DNA of 34,457 bases from Candidatus Companilactobacillus pullicola (GCA_019116025.1 DXCM01000065.1:1-34457); one strand, 5' to 3'; counted from the stretch's first letter, positions 16,598 through 25,618 are shown. The notes: generated from the letters alone by a model not told the origin. Numbers and translations: made by a program.

Positions 16598-18324
16598 TGG
16601 TTAAAACTATTAAGGGAATTGCAGCTAGTGATGGTATCGCTACTGCAGAAGCATACCTTTTAGTTCAACCAGATTTGTCTTTCACTAAGAAAAGTATTTC
16701 AGATGCTGATGCAGAAATCAGCCGTCTTAAGGATGCTATTTCAACATCAGATGATGAGCTTACAAAGATCAGAGATATCGCTAAAGAATCTCTAGGTGAA
16801 GAAGAAGCTCAAGTTTTTGATGCTCATAAGGCGATTTTGGCTGATCCAGAATTTACGGGTGCAGTTGAACAAGAGGTTAAGGATCAAAAGGTTAATGTTG
16901 AACAAGCATTACATGATGTATCCGAAAACTTCATTTCTATCTTTGAAGGAATGACAGACAACCCATATATGCAAGAAAGAGCAGCCGATGTTCGTGATGT
17001 TACAAAGCGTGTCATGGCTCACTTACTAGGAGTTGATTTACCAAATCCAGCATTGATCGACCATGAAGTTGTTATCGTTGCTCATGATTTAACACCTAGT
17101 GATACAGCTCAATTAAACAAAAAGTATGTAAAAGGTTTTGTTACTGATATCGGTGGTCGTACAGCCCACTCAGCTATTATGGCACGTTCACTAGAATTGC
17201 CAGCTGTTGTTGGTACTGACACAATCACTAAAGATGTTAAAGCCGGAGATACAGTTATTATTGATGGTTTAAGTGGTGCAGCTATTGTTGATCCTTCTGA
17301 TGAGGATATTAAGAAGTATCAACAAAAAGCTAAAGACTTTGCTGAAGAAAAAGCAGAATGGGAAAAATTAAAGGATGAAGCCACAGTTACTGCTGATGGC
17401 AAACACTTTGATATTGCTGCTAATATCGGTACTCCAGATGACCTACAAGGTGTTATTGAAAATGGTGCCGAAGGTATCGGTTTGTATCGTACAGAGTTCC
17501 TATACATGCAATCAGAAAGTCTTCCAACAGAAGAAGACCAATTCAAGGCTTACAAGAAGGTTCTTGAAGGAATGAAAGGTAAGGCTGTCGTTGTCCGTAC
17601 TATGGATATCGGTGGTGACAAGCATTTGCCATACTTACCACTTCCTGAAGAAATGAACCCATTCTTAGGTTACCGTGCTATCCGTATCAGTTTGGATAGA
17701 CAAGAAATCTTCAGAACTCAACTAAGAGCTTTGCTTCGTGCATCTGCTTTTGGTACATTGCGTATCATGTTCCCAATGATCGGTACATTGCAAGAGTTCA
17801 GAGATGCTAAGAAGGTCTTTGAAGAAGAAAAAGCTAAGTTAGTTAAAGATGGTGTAGAAGTTTCTGACGACATTCAATTAGGAATGATGATGGAAGTTCC
17901 AGCCGCTGCTGTTTTAGCAGATCAATTTGCTAAGGAAGTTGATTTCTTCAGTATTGGAACAAACGATTTGATTCAATACACAATGGCTGCTGATCGTGGT
18001 AATGAACATGTTTCATACCTATATCAACCATACAACCCTTCAATTTTGAGATTGATCAAGCATGTTATTGATTCAGCTCATAAAGAGGGCAAGTGGGCTG
18101 GTATGTGTGGTGAAGCTGCTGGTGACAACACAATGGTTCCATTGCTATTGAGCATGGGTCTTGATGAGTACTCAATGAGTGCCACATCAGTTCTTCGTGT
18201 AAGAAGTTTGATGAAGAAGTTGAGCACAAAAGATCTTGCTACATTGGCAGATCGTGCTGTTAACGAATCAATCACTAACGAAGATAACAAGAAACTTGTT
18301 GACGAATACGTTAATAAAAAATAG
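16597..18324 (+). CDS. ptsI: Phosphoenolpyruvate-protein phosphotransferase (PTS enzyme I)
   Basis: 575 aa, the usual enzyme I length. It transfers phosphate from PEP to HPr as the first step of all PTS uptake, including through the EIIC encoded at 1211-2542. The N-terminal domain contains the phosphorylated His191 in [13 protein letters not shown]. The C-terminal TIM-barrel PEP domain shows [46 protein letters not shown] and the catalytic Cys at about 504 in GMCGEAAGD. Translationally coupled to ptsH and followed by a strong terminator. Cytosolic dimer. Confidence 0.97.
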   Translation: MVKTIKGIAASDGIATAEAYLLVQPDLSFTKKSISDADAEISRLKDAISTSDDELTKIRDIAKESLGEEEAQVFDAHKAILADPEFTGAVEQEVKDQKVNVEQALHDVSENFISIFEGMTDNPYMQERAADVRDVTKRVMAHLLGVDLPNPALIDHEVVIVAHDLTPSDTAQLNKKYVKGFVTDIGGRTAHSAIMARSLELPAVVGTDTITKDVKAGDTVIIDGLSGAAIVDPSDEDIKKYQQKAKDFAEEKAEWEKLKDEATVTADGKHFDIAANIGTPDDLQGVIENGAEGIGLYRTEFLYMQSESLPTEEDQFKAYKKVLEGMKGKAVVVRTMDIGGDKHLPYLPLPEEMNPFLGYRAIRISLDRQEIFRTQLRALLRASAFGTLRIMFPMIGTLQEFRDAKKVFEEEKAKLVKDGVEVSDDIQLGMMMEVPAAAVLADQFAKEVDFFSIGTNDLIQYTMAADRGNEHVSYLYQPYNPSILRLIKHVIDSAHKEGKWAGMCGEAAGDNTMVPLLLSMGLDEYSMSATSVLRVRSLMKKLSTKDLATLADRAVNESITNEDNKKLVDEYVNKK

Positions 18325-18333
18325 TTAATTAAT

Positions 18334-18362
18334 AGAGTCCGCTTAGCGGGCTCTTTTTTTTG
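18334..18362 (+). terminator. Intrinsic terminator of ptsHI
   Basis: GAGTCCGC pairs with GCGGGCTC around a TTA loop, followed by nine T. Confidence 0.92.
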
Positions 18363-18423
18363 TCCAAATAAAAGCTATATCATGATACACTTTTAGTAAT
18401 CAAAGAAATGGGTGTCCTAATTA

Positions 18424-19170
18424 ATGAAACTAAAAGTTCTATTTGTAATGATAATGAGTGTCTTTTTAATGAGTGGCTGTCAAAATAAACCATCAACTCA
18501 CAATCAACGGGTGAAGACAGAACAACGTAATAATACGATAAAGATTAACCAAAAAAATTGGAATAAAAAGTTAAAAGATGTAAAGGTATTAGATCAAAAT
18601 GAATATAAAAATGCCTTTATTAAAATTCCAAAAGGTTATGATGATACGGCGACTACATTAAAGAGTTTAGAGAATGGCAATCAGTATTTAATTGAAGGAC
18701 AATTAATTAATCTAACGTCAATGATAAGTCGTCCCATAGCTCCTGAGACGAAGGCAACGATATATGTTAGTAAAGTTATCAGTGGTGATAAAAGTCTTCA
18801 AGGTAAGACTATTAAAACGGTTTTTGCAGGAGGATTAACCAAAGGTAAGTATCTATATGGTGATTATGGAATAAAAAATTCTCAGAAAACTATTTACTAT
18901 CCAAGTGCTACATTTCCTATGCCTAAAATTGGTAGTCAGCTGATTATGGGAATTGGAAATTATCATCCCGAGAATAACCAACAGCAGAAGATGTATCAAA
19001 AATTTAATTTGAATACGGGTAATTTTTATACCATCAATAATCCAGAGACGACTTTTTGGGTAAAAGTTAATGGTAATTATCAAATTAATAATCCGGCTTT
19101 CAATAATAGTGCCGCCAAACATAACTTTAAAAATATTTATAAATTGACCGATAAATTTAATCAAAAGTAG
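18424..19170 (+). CDS. Putative lipoprotein, unknown function
   Basis: 248 aa. The N-terminus MKLKVLFVMIMSVF with lipobox LMSGC marks an exported lipid-anchored protein. The mature part starts with a polar linker (QNKPSTHNQRVKTEQRNNT) and then a beta-rich region of about 200 residues (YLIEGQLINLTS, ATIYVSKVISGDKSLQGKTI, LIMGIGNYHP) that I cannot place in a family. The ribosome site is poor (GGGTG about 10 nt ahead). Monocistronic between the ptsI terminator and the next small gene, 55 nt away. The pattern of a strand-rich module after the lipobox is typical of surface lipoproteins, nothing more can be said. Confidence 0.75.
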   Translation: MKLKVLFVMIMSVFLMSGCQNKPSTHNQRVKTEQRNNTIKINQKNWNKKLKDVKVLDQNEYKNAFIKIPKGYDDTATTLKSLENGNQYLIEGQLINLTSMISRPIAPETKATIYVSKVISGDKSLQGKTIKTVFAGGLTKGKYLYGDYGIKNSQKTIYYPSATFPMPKIGSQLIMGIGNYHPENNQQQKMYQKFNLNTGNFYTINNPETTFWVKVNGNYQINNPAFNNSAAKHNFKNIYKLTDKFNQK

Positions 19171-19225
19171 AATTTTTATAAATATGTTACGCTAGTAGAA
19201 GCACTATCCACAGGGAGGGGAAATA

Positions 19226-19564
19226 ATGAAAAATAAAGTTATCAGAAATTTTTTGATTTTCATTGGAATCTGGATCGTCATTACCAGTGTTATCAACCTA
19301 AGTCAGCATCGAGGGATTTTCAGCAACTTTCCGTGGGAAATTTTATTGATTTTCTTATTAGCGTTAATTCAAGTAGTGTCGGAATTGAGCAAGCGAATTG
19401 TTTATGGTATATATTTCGTCGTTTATTTCATCTTTATGTTATTAACCGGTGGATATTACAATTGGACTTCATTGATCATTTTCGGATTGATGGCCATTTT
19501 TATGTCAGCAATTACGTATTTTGTGGGAACTCAATTTCGCTATGGTGAAGTTCTTAAAAAATGA
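19226..19564 (+). CDS. Small membrane protein, unknown function
   Basis: 112 aa with four likely membrane helices (NFLIFIGIWIVITSVI; WEILLIFLLALIQVV; IVYGIYFVVYFIFMLL; SLIIFGLMAIFMSAITYFV) joined by short loops. A strong ribosome site (GGGAGGGG) stands 6 nt before the ATG. It ends in front of a strong terminator. I recognise no family; it could be a minor permease subunit or an immunity-type membrane protein, but nothing nearby supports either. Confidence 0.75.
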   Translation: MKNKVIRNFLIFIGIWIVITSVINLSQHRGIFSNFPWEILLIFLLALIQVVSELSKRIVYGIYFVVYFIFMLLTGGYYNWTSLIIFGLMAIFMSAITYFVGTQFRYGEVLKK

Positions 19565-19613
19565 TTTTATCGGATTTAAAAATAAGGAAGTATTGAAATA
19601 TCGGAAAAAAACG

Positions 19614-19652
19614 AAAAATAACAAAATCAAAATTTGGTTTTGTTATTTTTTT
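19614..19652 (+). terminator. Intrinsic terminator after the small membrane protein gene
   Basis: AAAAATAACAAAATC pairs with GGTTTTGTTATTTTT, then a long T-run to about 19658. Confidence 0.88.
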
Positions 19653-19733
19653 GTTTTTTAATTGCGATAATTTGAGTAAAAACTTATAATGTAATCGGTT
19701 TCAACTTATTAAAATAATAAAGAGGACAGAAAA

Positions 19734-19883
19734 ATGGATGAGGATACTTCTAAGGTCGTTTCAGTGGAAATGTTGCCAGACCTTTCTTTGGTAGTTGAAT
19801 ATAGCGATGGCACTAAGGAATATACTAAGAGTATTTTTGGTGAAGATACAACCAGACCTGATGGTTCTTCAAATAATAAATAA
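19734..19883 (+). CDS. 49-aa acidic protein, possibly a short DUF2442-like protein
   Basis: ATG at 19734 with AGAGGA 9 nt ahead; stop at 19881-19883. The product begins MDEDTSKVVSVEMLPDLSLV and ends RPDGSSNNK. The core VVSVEMLPDLSLV, then EYSDGTKEY, resembles the first two strands of DUF2442 proteins, though it is shorter than the usual ~80-100 aa. It stands alone between a terminator and the membrane glycosyltransferase-like gene. The ribosome site, acidic composition and internal pattern argue for a real gene. Function unknown. Confidence 0.55.
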   Translation: MDEDTSKVVSVEMLPDLSLVVEYSDGTKEYTKSIFGEDTTRPDGSSNNK

Positions 19884-19937
19884 TATAAAATTTGATTTTT
19901 TTGAATTCCCTATCAATTTCACAATAATTAATTCGGC

Positions 19938-21419
19938 GTGATAGAATTGAAGAATGTTGAACGTCTTACAGTGAAGAGGGGGATTCAAATTCTTAAAATA
20001 CAAAATGGCATCAGCAAATTTATTTTAGGCGTTTTAGCAATATTTACGACGTTAGTTTTAATCAAAATGTCAATGTTTTATGCTGAAAATTATGCGACCG
20101 TTAATCGAGCCTTTAATTGGGGAAGCTTGTTATTAGCCTTGATTTTGGTTGGAGCGGTTGGCTACTTTTTAGTTAAAGTCAATGACCGTAATAAGAAAAT
20201 TAATATATCTATTCTATTGGGAATGTTGCTCATTTTCATGATTGTAGCAACGACTTGGATTTTAGTGGTACCGCAGACCCAGTTGAGTGATTTTGGTAAT
20301 TTCTGGACTCGAGTGCCAGGAGTTTTCAATGGGGATAAGCTTTATAAAACCGATAATGATTATTTCTCGCGTTTTGCTTATCAATCGGGTTACATGGCCT
20401 ATGTTTTAGGTGTTGTAAAGATTTTTGGTTATCATATTTTTGCAATTCAATTTTTGAATGTAATTTATCAAGCACTAATTTTACTTTTCACATATTTATT
20501 AGTTGTGAAAATTTTTGAAAATATTAAGATGGCACGTTTAGCAGTGTTACTTTTGATGATCGATTTAGATTGGTTTGCTCTAAATAGTCAGGCTAGCAAC
20601 CAATACTTAGGGTCACTGTGTTACTTATTAACATTTTATTTGATTATGCAAGACAAATTGTGGGCTTACATTTTATCGGGCGTTACGTTGACAATTGGCT
20701 GTCTAATTAGACCTATTGGCCCTGTTATTGTGGCTGGAATCGTAGTCTTTGCGCTTCTTTATACAATGTTTGAAAATGGTAAATTTAATTATCGAAAACC
20801 ATTGAAAATTTTGTTATCGTTAATGGTTTATTTAGTTCTATTTTCATTAGCAGGCTGGGGAATTAAAGCGTCAGGTCTGAATGCTTATGGATTGTCAAAT
20901 TATGACCCTGAGTGGAAGTTTGTAACCGGCCTTAACTATCAGTCAAATGGGACCTATTCTCCGGATATGGACCGTTTAATTGATGCTAGTAAGCCTCGTA
21001 AAGTGATGAGTAAGAAAGAAAAAGCCGCTTTGCGTCAGGAAATAACTTATTTGAATAAAAATAATAAGTGGCTGAGTTTATTTATCAACAAGGTCGGTGG
21101 ATTATGGTCACAACGGACAATGGCAACAAACTTTACCGGCTATAGTCAAAATCATTCCGCTAAAACTGTTGAGCGAGTCGATTATTTGGGTTACGTAGGT
21201 TCGATTATTTTGATAATCCTTTCTTGGATCGGTTCGTTTGTACTGTTTAAAACTAAATTCAGCAACAATCTTTACTTGTTGCTTTTGCCAATGTTGGCTT
21301 TTGCAGCAGCTCAGCTGTTGATTGAGGTTCAGGGAAGATATCGAATTGAATTTTTGCCGATTATTGCAATTTTGGCAAGTTTAGGATTGTATCGACTTAT
21401 TAAAGAAAAAGATTTTTGA
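19938..21419 (+). CDS. Polytopic membrane protein resembling glycosyltransferase family 39 / PMT_2
   Basis: About 493 aa with some twelve hydrophobic segments. Features in line with lipid-sugar-dependent membrane glycosyltransferases are the acidic extracytoplasmic loop QLSDFGNFWTRVPGVFNGD (near residue 115), repeated aromatic-rich helices and the late motif EVQGRYRIEFLPIIAI. Such enzymes add sugars to wall polymers or lipids from polyprenyl donors. The start is uncertain: GTG at 19938 has no ribosome site, TTG at 19947 is no better, and the best purine run (GAAGAGGGGG, about 19971-19980) precedes only ATT/ATA codons; the first ATG is at codon 44, within the first helix. Monocistronic, with its own terminator. 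Confidence 0.6.
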   Translation: MIELKNVERLTVKRGIQILKIQNGISKFILGVLAIFTTLVLIKMSMFYAENYATVNRAFNWGSLLLALILVGAVGYFLVKVNDRNKKINISILLGMLLIFMIVATTWILVVPQTQLSDFGNFWTRVPGVFNGDKLYKTDNDYFSRFAYQSGYMAYVLGVVKIFGYHIFAIQFLNVIYQALILLFTYLLVVKIFENIKMARLAVLLLMIDLDWFALNSQASNQYLGSLCYLLTFYLIMQDKLWAYILSGVTLTIGCLIRPIGPVIVAGIVVFALLYTMFENGKFNYRKPLKILLSLMVYLVLFSLAGWGIKASGLNAYGLSNYDPEWKFVTGLNYQSNGTYSPDMDRLIDASKPRKVMSKKEKAALRQEITYLNKNNKWLSLFINKVGGLWSQRTMATNFTGYSQNHSAKTVERVDYLGYVGSIILIILSWIGSFVLFKTKFSNNLYLLLLPMLAFAAAQLLIEVQGRYRIEFLPIIAILASLGLYRLIKEKDF

Positions 21420-21465
21420 TTTTTGACAACTATCCGTTGAAAATAGATTTTATCAGTAGTACTAG

Positions 21466-21509
21466 AAAACTTTCGTGTCGACTGTTTATGGTCGATGTGA
21501 AAGTTTTTT
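21466..21509 (+). terminator. Intrinsic terminator after the membrane glycosyltransferase-like gene
   Basis: AAAACTTTC (21466-21474) pairs with GAAAGTTTT (21499-21507), with an inner GTCGAC/GTCGAT pairing and a run of T. Confidence 0.8.
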
Positions 21510-21510
21510 A

Positions 21511-21842
21511 TTTAAAAGTATTCTTTGAAACAGGATACAGGACATTCTCGTTCTTATTAAATTTTTCAATAGGATTCCAAAAAAATTCTAGCTTCAATCG
21601 TTCGTCTGGCAATTGATTGACCAAGTCAAGGAAAAAATTTGAGTCGGGATACTTGAAATTTGTCCCAGAGTTTAAATTAAAAAAATCATTGCTAAGCAAA
21701 GTTGAGAGATATTAGAATAGTAATTGCGACTTTGAATTTTTAATTATAAATTAATATCCGAATTGGATATTTTAATTTTTTAAATTGCCTAAATATCAAT
21801 ACGCAAAAACTATTCCTAAAATGTCAATAGAAATAGTTGTTC
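21511..21842. other. AT-rich gap with no convincing gene
   Basis: A 63-codon minus-strand frame (21508-21699) has no ribosome site and a composition expected from AT-rich DNA; it may be a decayed remnant. Otherwise I see nothing until the NrdR boxes. Confidence 0.5.
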
Positions 21843-21886
21843 ACTATATATTGTTATCAGAAAAGATTAAGGGTACTATATATTGT
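21843..21886. promoter_or_regulatory. Two NrdR boxes overlapping the ribonucleotide reductase promoter
   Basis: ACTATATATTGT occurs at 21843-21854 and 21875-21886, 32 bp apart (three helical turns). It matches the NrdR consensus ACACWATATATWGTGT in its core. A promoter fits exactly between them: -35 TTGTTA (21851-21856), 17-bp spacer, -10 TACTAT (21874-21879), so box 1 touches the -35 and box 2 covers the -10. Confidence 0.88.
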
Positions 21887-21915
21887 GTTATTTCAAATGT
21901 GTGGAGTGAATATTA

Positions 21916-24156
21916 ATGAATACGATTAATAAAATTATTTTATCAGACGACTTTATCGATGAAGTTAAAAAAACAATTAAACCCCACTGGGGCGAGTTAG
22001 GCTGGGTTACGTATAAGCGTACTTATGCCCGCTGGATTCCAGAACTTGGACGTACTGAGAATTGGTCAGAAACAGTTAAACGTGTGATTGAAGGTAACAT
22101 CAACCTTGATCCACGTTTGAAAGATGGTTCATTAACTGAGGAACAATATGCCAGCTTAGTTAATGAGGCTCAAAATCTTTATAAGTTGGTTTACGGTTTA
22201 GCCGCAACACCATCAGGTAGAAATCTTTGGATTTCCGGAACGGAATATCAACACCGTAATGGTGATGCTTTGAACAATTGCTGGTTTGTTGCCATCAGAC
22301 CACAAAAGTATGGTGACAGTCACATTGTGCCTTCTTACTTAAAGCAAGATCAATTAGCCGTTTCAATGCCATTTTCATTCATGTTTGATCAATTGATGAA
22401 GGGTGGCGGTGTTGGTTTCTCTGTTGTGCCAAGCAATATGAAACTAATGCCTATCGTAGACAATAAAGTTAACTTAACAGTCATTATCGGCAAAGAAAGT
22501 GCTTCATACGACGATTCAATCGCTGCCGGTGCTGTTGACCGTGATGATTGGTTAAAGAGCCATGAGCTTGAGAATACACGTCATTATGAACTTCCTGATA
22601 CTCGTGAAGGTTGGGTTGTTGGAAATGCCAATATGATCGATGCTCACTTTAACGATACTAATGACGGTTTGAAAGATGTTGTTTTGGATATTACAAAGAT
22701 CCGTGCTAAGGGTGAAAAGATCAAGGGCTTTGGTGGAACTGCTTCTGGTCCCGTTCCTTTGATCGAAATGTTCTTTGACATCAACGAAGTTTTAAATAAT
22801 GCTGTTGGTAGAAAGTTAACTTCGGTTGATTGTACCGACATGGGTAATTTGATTGGTAAAACAGTTGTTGCTGGTAACGTTCGTCGTTCAGCTGAATTAG
22901 CTTTAGGCGGTGCTACTGATGATGACTTCATTACCATGAAACAAGATCAAAAGAAACTTTATCATCACCGTTGGGCTTCAAATAACAGTGTTGCCGTTGA
23001 TTCGAAGTTCAATAAATATGCTCCAATTGCTGATTCCATCACTCATAATGGTGAACCAGGAATTGTGAACTTGGAATTGTCACGTAATTATGGCCGTGCT
23101 ATTGATGGATACCAACCAGGTATCGATGATGGCGTTGAAGGAACTAATCCTTGTGGTGAGATTTCTCTAAGTAACGGTGAACCATGTAACCTATTTGAAG
23201 TTTTCCCATTGATTGCTCAAGAACAAGGTTGGTCATTGGAAGAAGCTTTTGAATTGGCTGCTAGATATACTAAGCGTGTTACATTTAGTAACTACGATTG
23301 GGAAGTTTCAAGAACTGTTATTCAAAAGAATCGTCGTATCGGAGTTTCAATGTCTGGTATTCAAGACTGGATTTTGACAACTTTCGGTAATCGTGTTGTG
23401 ACTGGTTTTGAAACTGCCACAGATCCTGAAACAGGAGATACTATTCAAAAACCAATTTACGATCAACGTGTCGCTAAGAAATTTGATGATTTATATCATT
23501 CAGTTGTCGCAGCTGACAAGGAGTACTCAAAGGAATTAGGATGCAAAGCTTCAGTTAAGCACACAACAGTTAAACCATCTGGTACTGTTGCTAAATTAGC
23601 TGGTGTATCCGAAGGTATGCATTTCCACTATGCAGGTTACTTAATTCAAAGAATCAGATTCCAAGATAGTGATCCATTGTTGCCAGCTCTAAAGGCTTGT
23701 GGGTACAAGATCGAACCTGACGTTTACACAAAACACACAATGTGCGTAGAATTCCCAGTTAAGGCTGCCAATGCTGATGACCCTAACTTTGCTTCAGCTG
23801 GTTCAGTTTCAATTGCTGAACAATTTGCTACACAAGCCTTTCTACAAACATATTGGTCTGATAATGCGGTAAGTTGTACTATCACTTTCCAACCAAAAGA
23901 AGCAGATCAAATTGCACCATTGATGTATCAATACAGACACGTAACAAAGTCAACTTCACTATTGCCATACAGTGGTGCTGACTTCAAGCAAGCTCCTAAG
24001 GAACCAATTGATAAGAAAGTTTATCAAGAACGTGAATCAGAAGTTAATGAAAATGTTGCAGCAGTGTTTGCTGAACAAAATGATAATCACGACAAGAAAG
24101 ACATCGAATTAGTCGATCAATCAGACTGTGCCGGTGGCGCTTGCCCAATTAGATAG
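21916..24156 (+). CDS. rtpR: Adenosylcobalamin-dependent ribonucleoside-triphosphate reductase (class II)
   Basis: 746 aa, close to the 739 aa of the Lactobacillus leichmannii enzyme, which it matches throughout. It makes deoxyribonucleotides from ribonucleoside triphosphates using coenzyme B12 and works with or without oxygen. Active-site residues are visible: Cys122 in NNCWF, Cys413 and Glu415 in NPCGEISLS, Cys424 in EPCNLFE, and the C-terminal shuttle pair Cys738/Cys743 in DCAGGACPIR. GGAG lies ahead of the ATG. Two NrdR boxes sit on the promoter. The enzyme implies a cobalamin supply; no cobalamin riboswitch is seen in the leader. Also called nrdJ. Confidence 0.96.
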   Translation: MNTINKIILSDDFIDEVKKTIKPHWGELGWVTYKRTYARWIPELGRTENWSETVKRVIEGNINLDPRLKDGSLTEEQYASLVNEAQNLYKLVYGLAATPSGRNLWISGTEYQHRNGDALNNCWFVAIRPQKYGDSHIVPSYLKQDQLAVSMPFSFMFDQLMKGGGVGFSVVPSNMKLMPIVDNKVNLTVIIGKESASYDDSIAAGAVDRDDWLKSHELENTRHYELPDTREGWVVGNANMIDAHFNDTNDGLKDVVLDITKIRAKGEKIKGFGGTASGPVPLIEMFFDINEVLNNAVGRKLTSVDCTDMGNLIGKTVVAGNVRRSAELALGGATDDDFITMKQDQKKLYHHRWASNNSVAVDSKFNKYAPIADSITHNGEPGIVNLELSRNYGRAIDGYQPGIDDGVEGTNPCGEISLSNGEPCNLFEVFPLIAQEQGWSLEEAFELAARYTKRVTFSNYDWEVSRTVIQKNRRIGVSMSGIQDWILTTFGNRVVTGFETATDPETGDTIQKPIYDQRVAKKFDDLYHSVVAADKEYSKELGCKASVKHTTVKPSGTVAKLAGVSEGMHFHYAGYLIQRIRFQDSDPLLPALKACGYKIEPDVYTKHTMCVEFPVKAANADDPNFASAGSVSIAEQFATQAFLQTYWSDNAVSCTITFQPKEADQIAPLMYQYRHVTKSTSLLPYSGADFKQAPKEPIDKKVYQERESEVNENVAAVFAEQNDNHDKKDIELVDQSDCAGGACPIR

Positions 24157-24162
24157 AGCAGA

Positions 24163-24275
24163 GAGCGTAGCAGGGGCGTTCAGCTCCCGAGGATCAAGAC
24201 TACTTTCTCAGTTGGCTGCGAAGCAGCCGACAGAGAAAGTTGACTTGACCGGAAGGAGTTGCCCCTGCGCAGCTC
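24163..24275. repeat. 113-nt GC-rich imperfect hairpin behind rtpR
   Basis: Nested pairings: GAGC (24163-24166)/GCTC (24272-24275); GCAGGGGC (24170-24177)/GCCCCTGC (24261-24268); GCTCC (24183-24187)/GGAGT (24255-24259); TCAAG (24194-24198)/CTTGA (24244-24248); ACTTTCTC (24202-24209)/GAGAAAGT (24233-24240); GTTGGCTGC (24211-24219)/GCAGCCGAC (24223-24231), loop GAA. It begins seven bases after the rtpR stop and is far richer in G+C than its surroundings. There is no T-run, so it is not a plain terminator. It could be an mRNA 3' stabiliser, an REP/MITE-like repeat or an RNA gene. The rest of 24276-24347 holds only a small hairpin, GTGGAA/TTCCAC. Confidence 0.75.
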
Positions 24276-24347
24276 GTTTCTATTAGAGAGTGGAACTCGT
24301 TTCCACTACATAACAGAGAACCATGGTTATCTAAGAATAGAAAAACT

Positions 24348-24390
24348 AAAAAGATGCAAACTAAATTTAACAAGTTTGCATCTTTTTTTT
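24348..24390 (+). terminator. Intrinsic terminator of rtpR
   Basis: AAAAAGATGCAAACT (24348-24362) pairs perfectly with AGTTTGCATCTTTTT (24373-24387), with eight T at the end. Confidence 0.92.
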
Positions 24391-24478
24391 GACTGTATAA
24401 TTATCGTAAAACAATATCAAAATATCGATTAACAAATATAACTATCTGTATTAGAATACAAGTCAGGGGGTGCTTGAA

Positions 24479-25009
24479 ATGAAAAAATTATCAAGCCTTA
24501 TTTTAAAAGTATTATCAATTTTGACTGTTATCGCTCAAGTTTTCTGTGGGATTGCAGCGGTATCCGTAATCTTTGCAAACGTTGCTGTCTTCTTTGTTTC
24601 CGGAGAAGCTGCAACAGAATTAAAGAAGTATGTTTTACAGCCAACTAATTTAAGTAAAGGGATGTTGGAACTGAGTGGTTTAAATGCCTTATTGATTTTA
24701 GTAAGTATTATGTTTGCCTTGTATGCTTTACGTAAGATTATTAATAACATTGCTCAGAACGATTTCTTTGTAGAAGCAAACGTAGTTAATATGAAGTTGA
24801 TGATGGGTTCTGTTGGAATTTTCATTTTAGGTAATGTGTTTAGTATGATTTTCTTCTCATACGGAAATGGTCGAAATTTGAGTTCGGTCTTTAGTAATTC
24901 ATGGGGACAAGTAGGGAGTTATTTGATACTTTTGGCGATTATCTATATGCTATATTTAGTATTTAAGTACGGCTTTGAGTTACAACATGACTCAGATACC
25001 GTGATTTAG
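24479..25009 (+). CDS. DUF2975-family membrane protein
   Basis: 176 aa from the ATG at 24479, 9 nt behind AGGGGG; the frame opens at a GTG (24470) next to that ribosome site, which is less likely. Four membrane helices: residues about 8-35, 60-85, 105-128 and 145-165. The segment YALRKIINNIAQNDFFVEANVVNMKLMMG between helices 2 and 3 is typical of DUF2975 (RKII.NI..g.pF...N). These proteins are commonly encoded beside a small XRE-type regulator, as here (10 nt to the next start). Role unknown; the pair is suspected to act in membrane sensing. Confidence 0.8.
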   Translation: MKKLSSLILKVLSILTVIAQVFCGIAAVSVIFANVAVFFVSGEAATELKKYVLQPTNLSKGMLELSGLNALLILVSIMFALYALRKIINNIAQNDFFVEANVVNMKLMMGSVGIFILGNVFSMIFFSYGNGRNLSSVFSNSWGQVGSYLILLAIIYMLYLVFKYGFELQHDSDTVI

Positions 25010-25019
25010 GTGATTGTTA

Positions 25020-25535
25020 ATGATTAAAATAAATCTTGATTTAATAATGTTAAAGAAAAAAATTTCTTCAAAAGAATTGGCTCAAAAAATTGATATTACA
25101 CCAGCCAATTTATCAATTCTTAAAACTGGTAAGGCAAAGGGGATTCGTTTTGCAACTTTAGAAAAAATTTGTGAAGTGTTGGATTGCCAACCAGGTGATA
25201 TTTTAGAGTATCAAAAGGAAAAAGCAATTAGTCCGGAGAAAACAGTTTATCAACAGGTTTTTGAACTTGTTAATGCAATGTATAATTCCTTATCTGAACA
25301 AGCGGATTTTGATCCAGATGTTATTAAAACTTTGATGGCGGCTGGCAAGTATCTTAACGAAAAGAAAATGCCTCCACAGGTGATTGCCGCCAAAACGGTG
25401 GATGGAATTGTTTTGGCAAACATGTCTAACAAATCAAAACTAGACCAAACTAATTCGGATCGTTTGAACCAATTGTTGATCTTATCGAGATCTGAAGGAT
25501 ACAAGTGGTCGTCAGTTGGTCCAGATTCTTTCTAA
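25020..25535 (+). CDS. XRE-type (HTH_26/YozG-like) regulator with an extra C-terminal region
   Basis: 171 aa from the ATG at 25020, behind AGGTGA. Residues about 1-70 are the compact Cro/C1-type helix-turn-helix usual for DUF2975 partners (LDLIMLKKKISSKELAQKI, ITPANLSILKTGKAKGIRF, LEKICEVLDCQPGDILEY). Standard members stop soon after that point. Here about 100 more residues follow (TVYQQVFELVNAMYNSLSEQ, then VIAAKTVDGIVLANMSN and NQLLILSRSEGYKW), whose fold I do not recognise. Probably controls the pair itself. The terminator at 25549 follows. Confidence 0.8.
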   Translation: MIKINLDLIMLKKKISSKELAQKIDITPANLSILKTGKAKGIRFATLEKICEVLDCQPGDILEYQKEKAISPEKTVYQQVFELVNAMYNSLSEQADFDPDVIKTLMAAGKYLNEKKMPPQVIAAKTVDGIVLANMSNKSKLDQTNSDRLNQLLILSRSEGYKWSSVGPDSF

Positions 25536-25548
25536 ATGCTTAAAAATA

Positions 25549-25618
25549 ACAGTATCTATTTGGAATATATAATCTCTTTAATTAGAGGATTGTGGTTCGT
25601 TAATAGGTACTGTTTTTA
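25549..25618 (+). terminator. Long hairpin terminator with ACAG...CTGTTTTT closing stem
   Basis: ACAGTATCTATT (25549-25560) pairs with TAATAGGTACTGT (25601-25613), with an inner AATCTCT/AGAGGATT hairpin, then TTTTT. The outer stem layout resembles the hairpins at 118-187 and 9539-9603, but the core is different. Confidence 0.75.

Noticed and set aside
21508..21699. 63-codon minus-strand frame behind the glycosyltransferase-like gene
   Set aside because: No ribosome site, Phe/Asn/Lys-rich as expected from AT-rich DNA, and it touches a terminator. A decayed gene remnant cannot be excluded.
24163..24275. Cobalamin riboswitch for the B12-dependent reductase
   Set aside because: The structure is downstream of the gene, lacks the B12-box, and is one long hairpin rather than a multi-branched aptamer.
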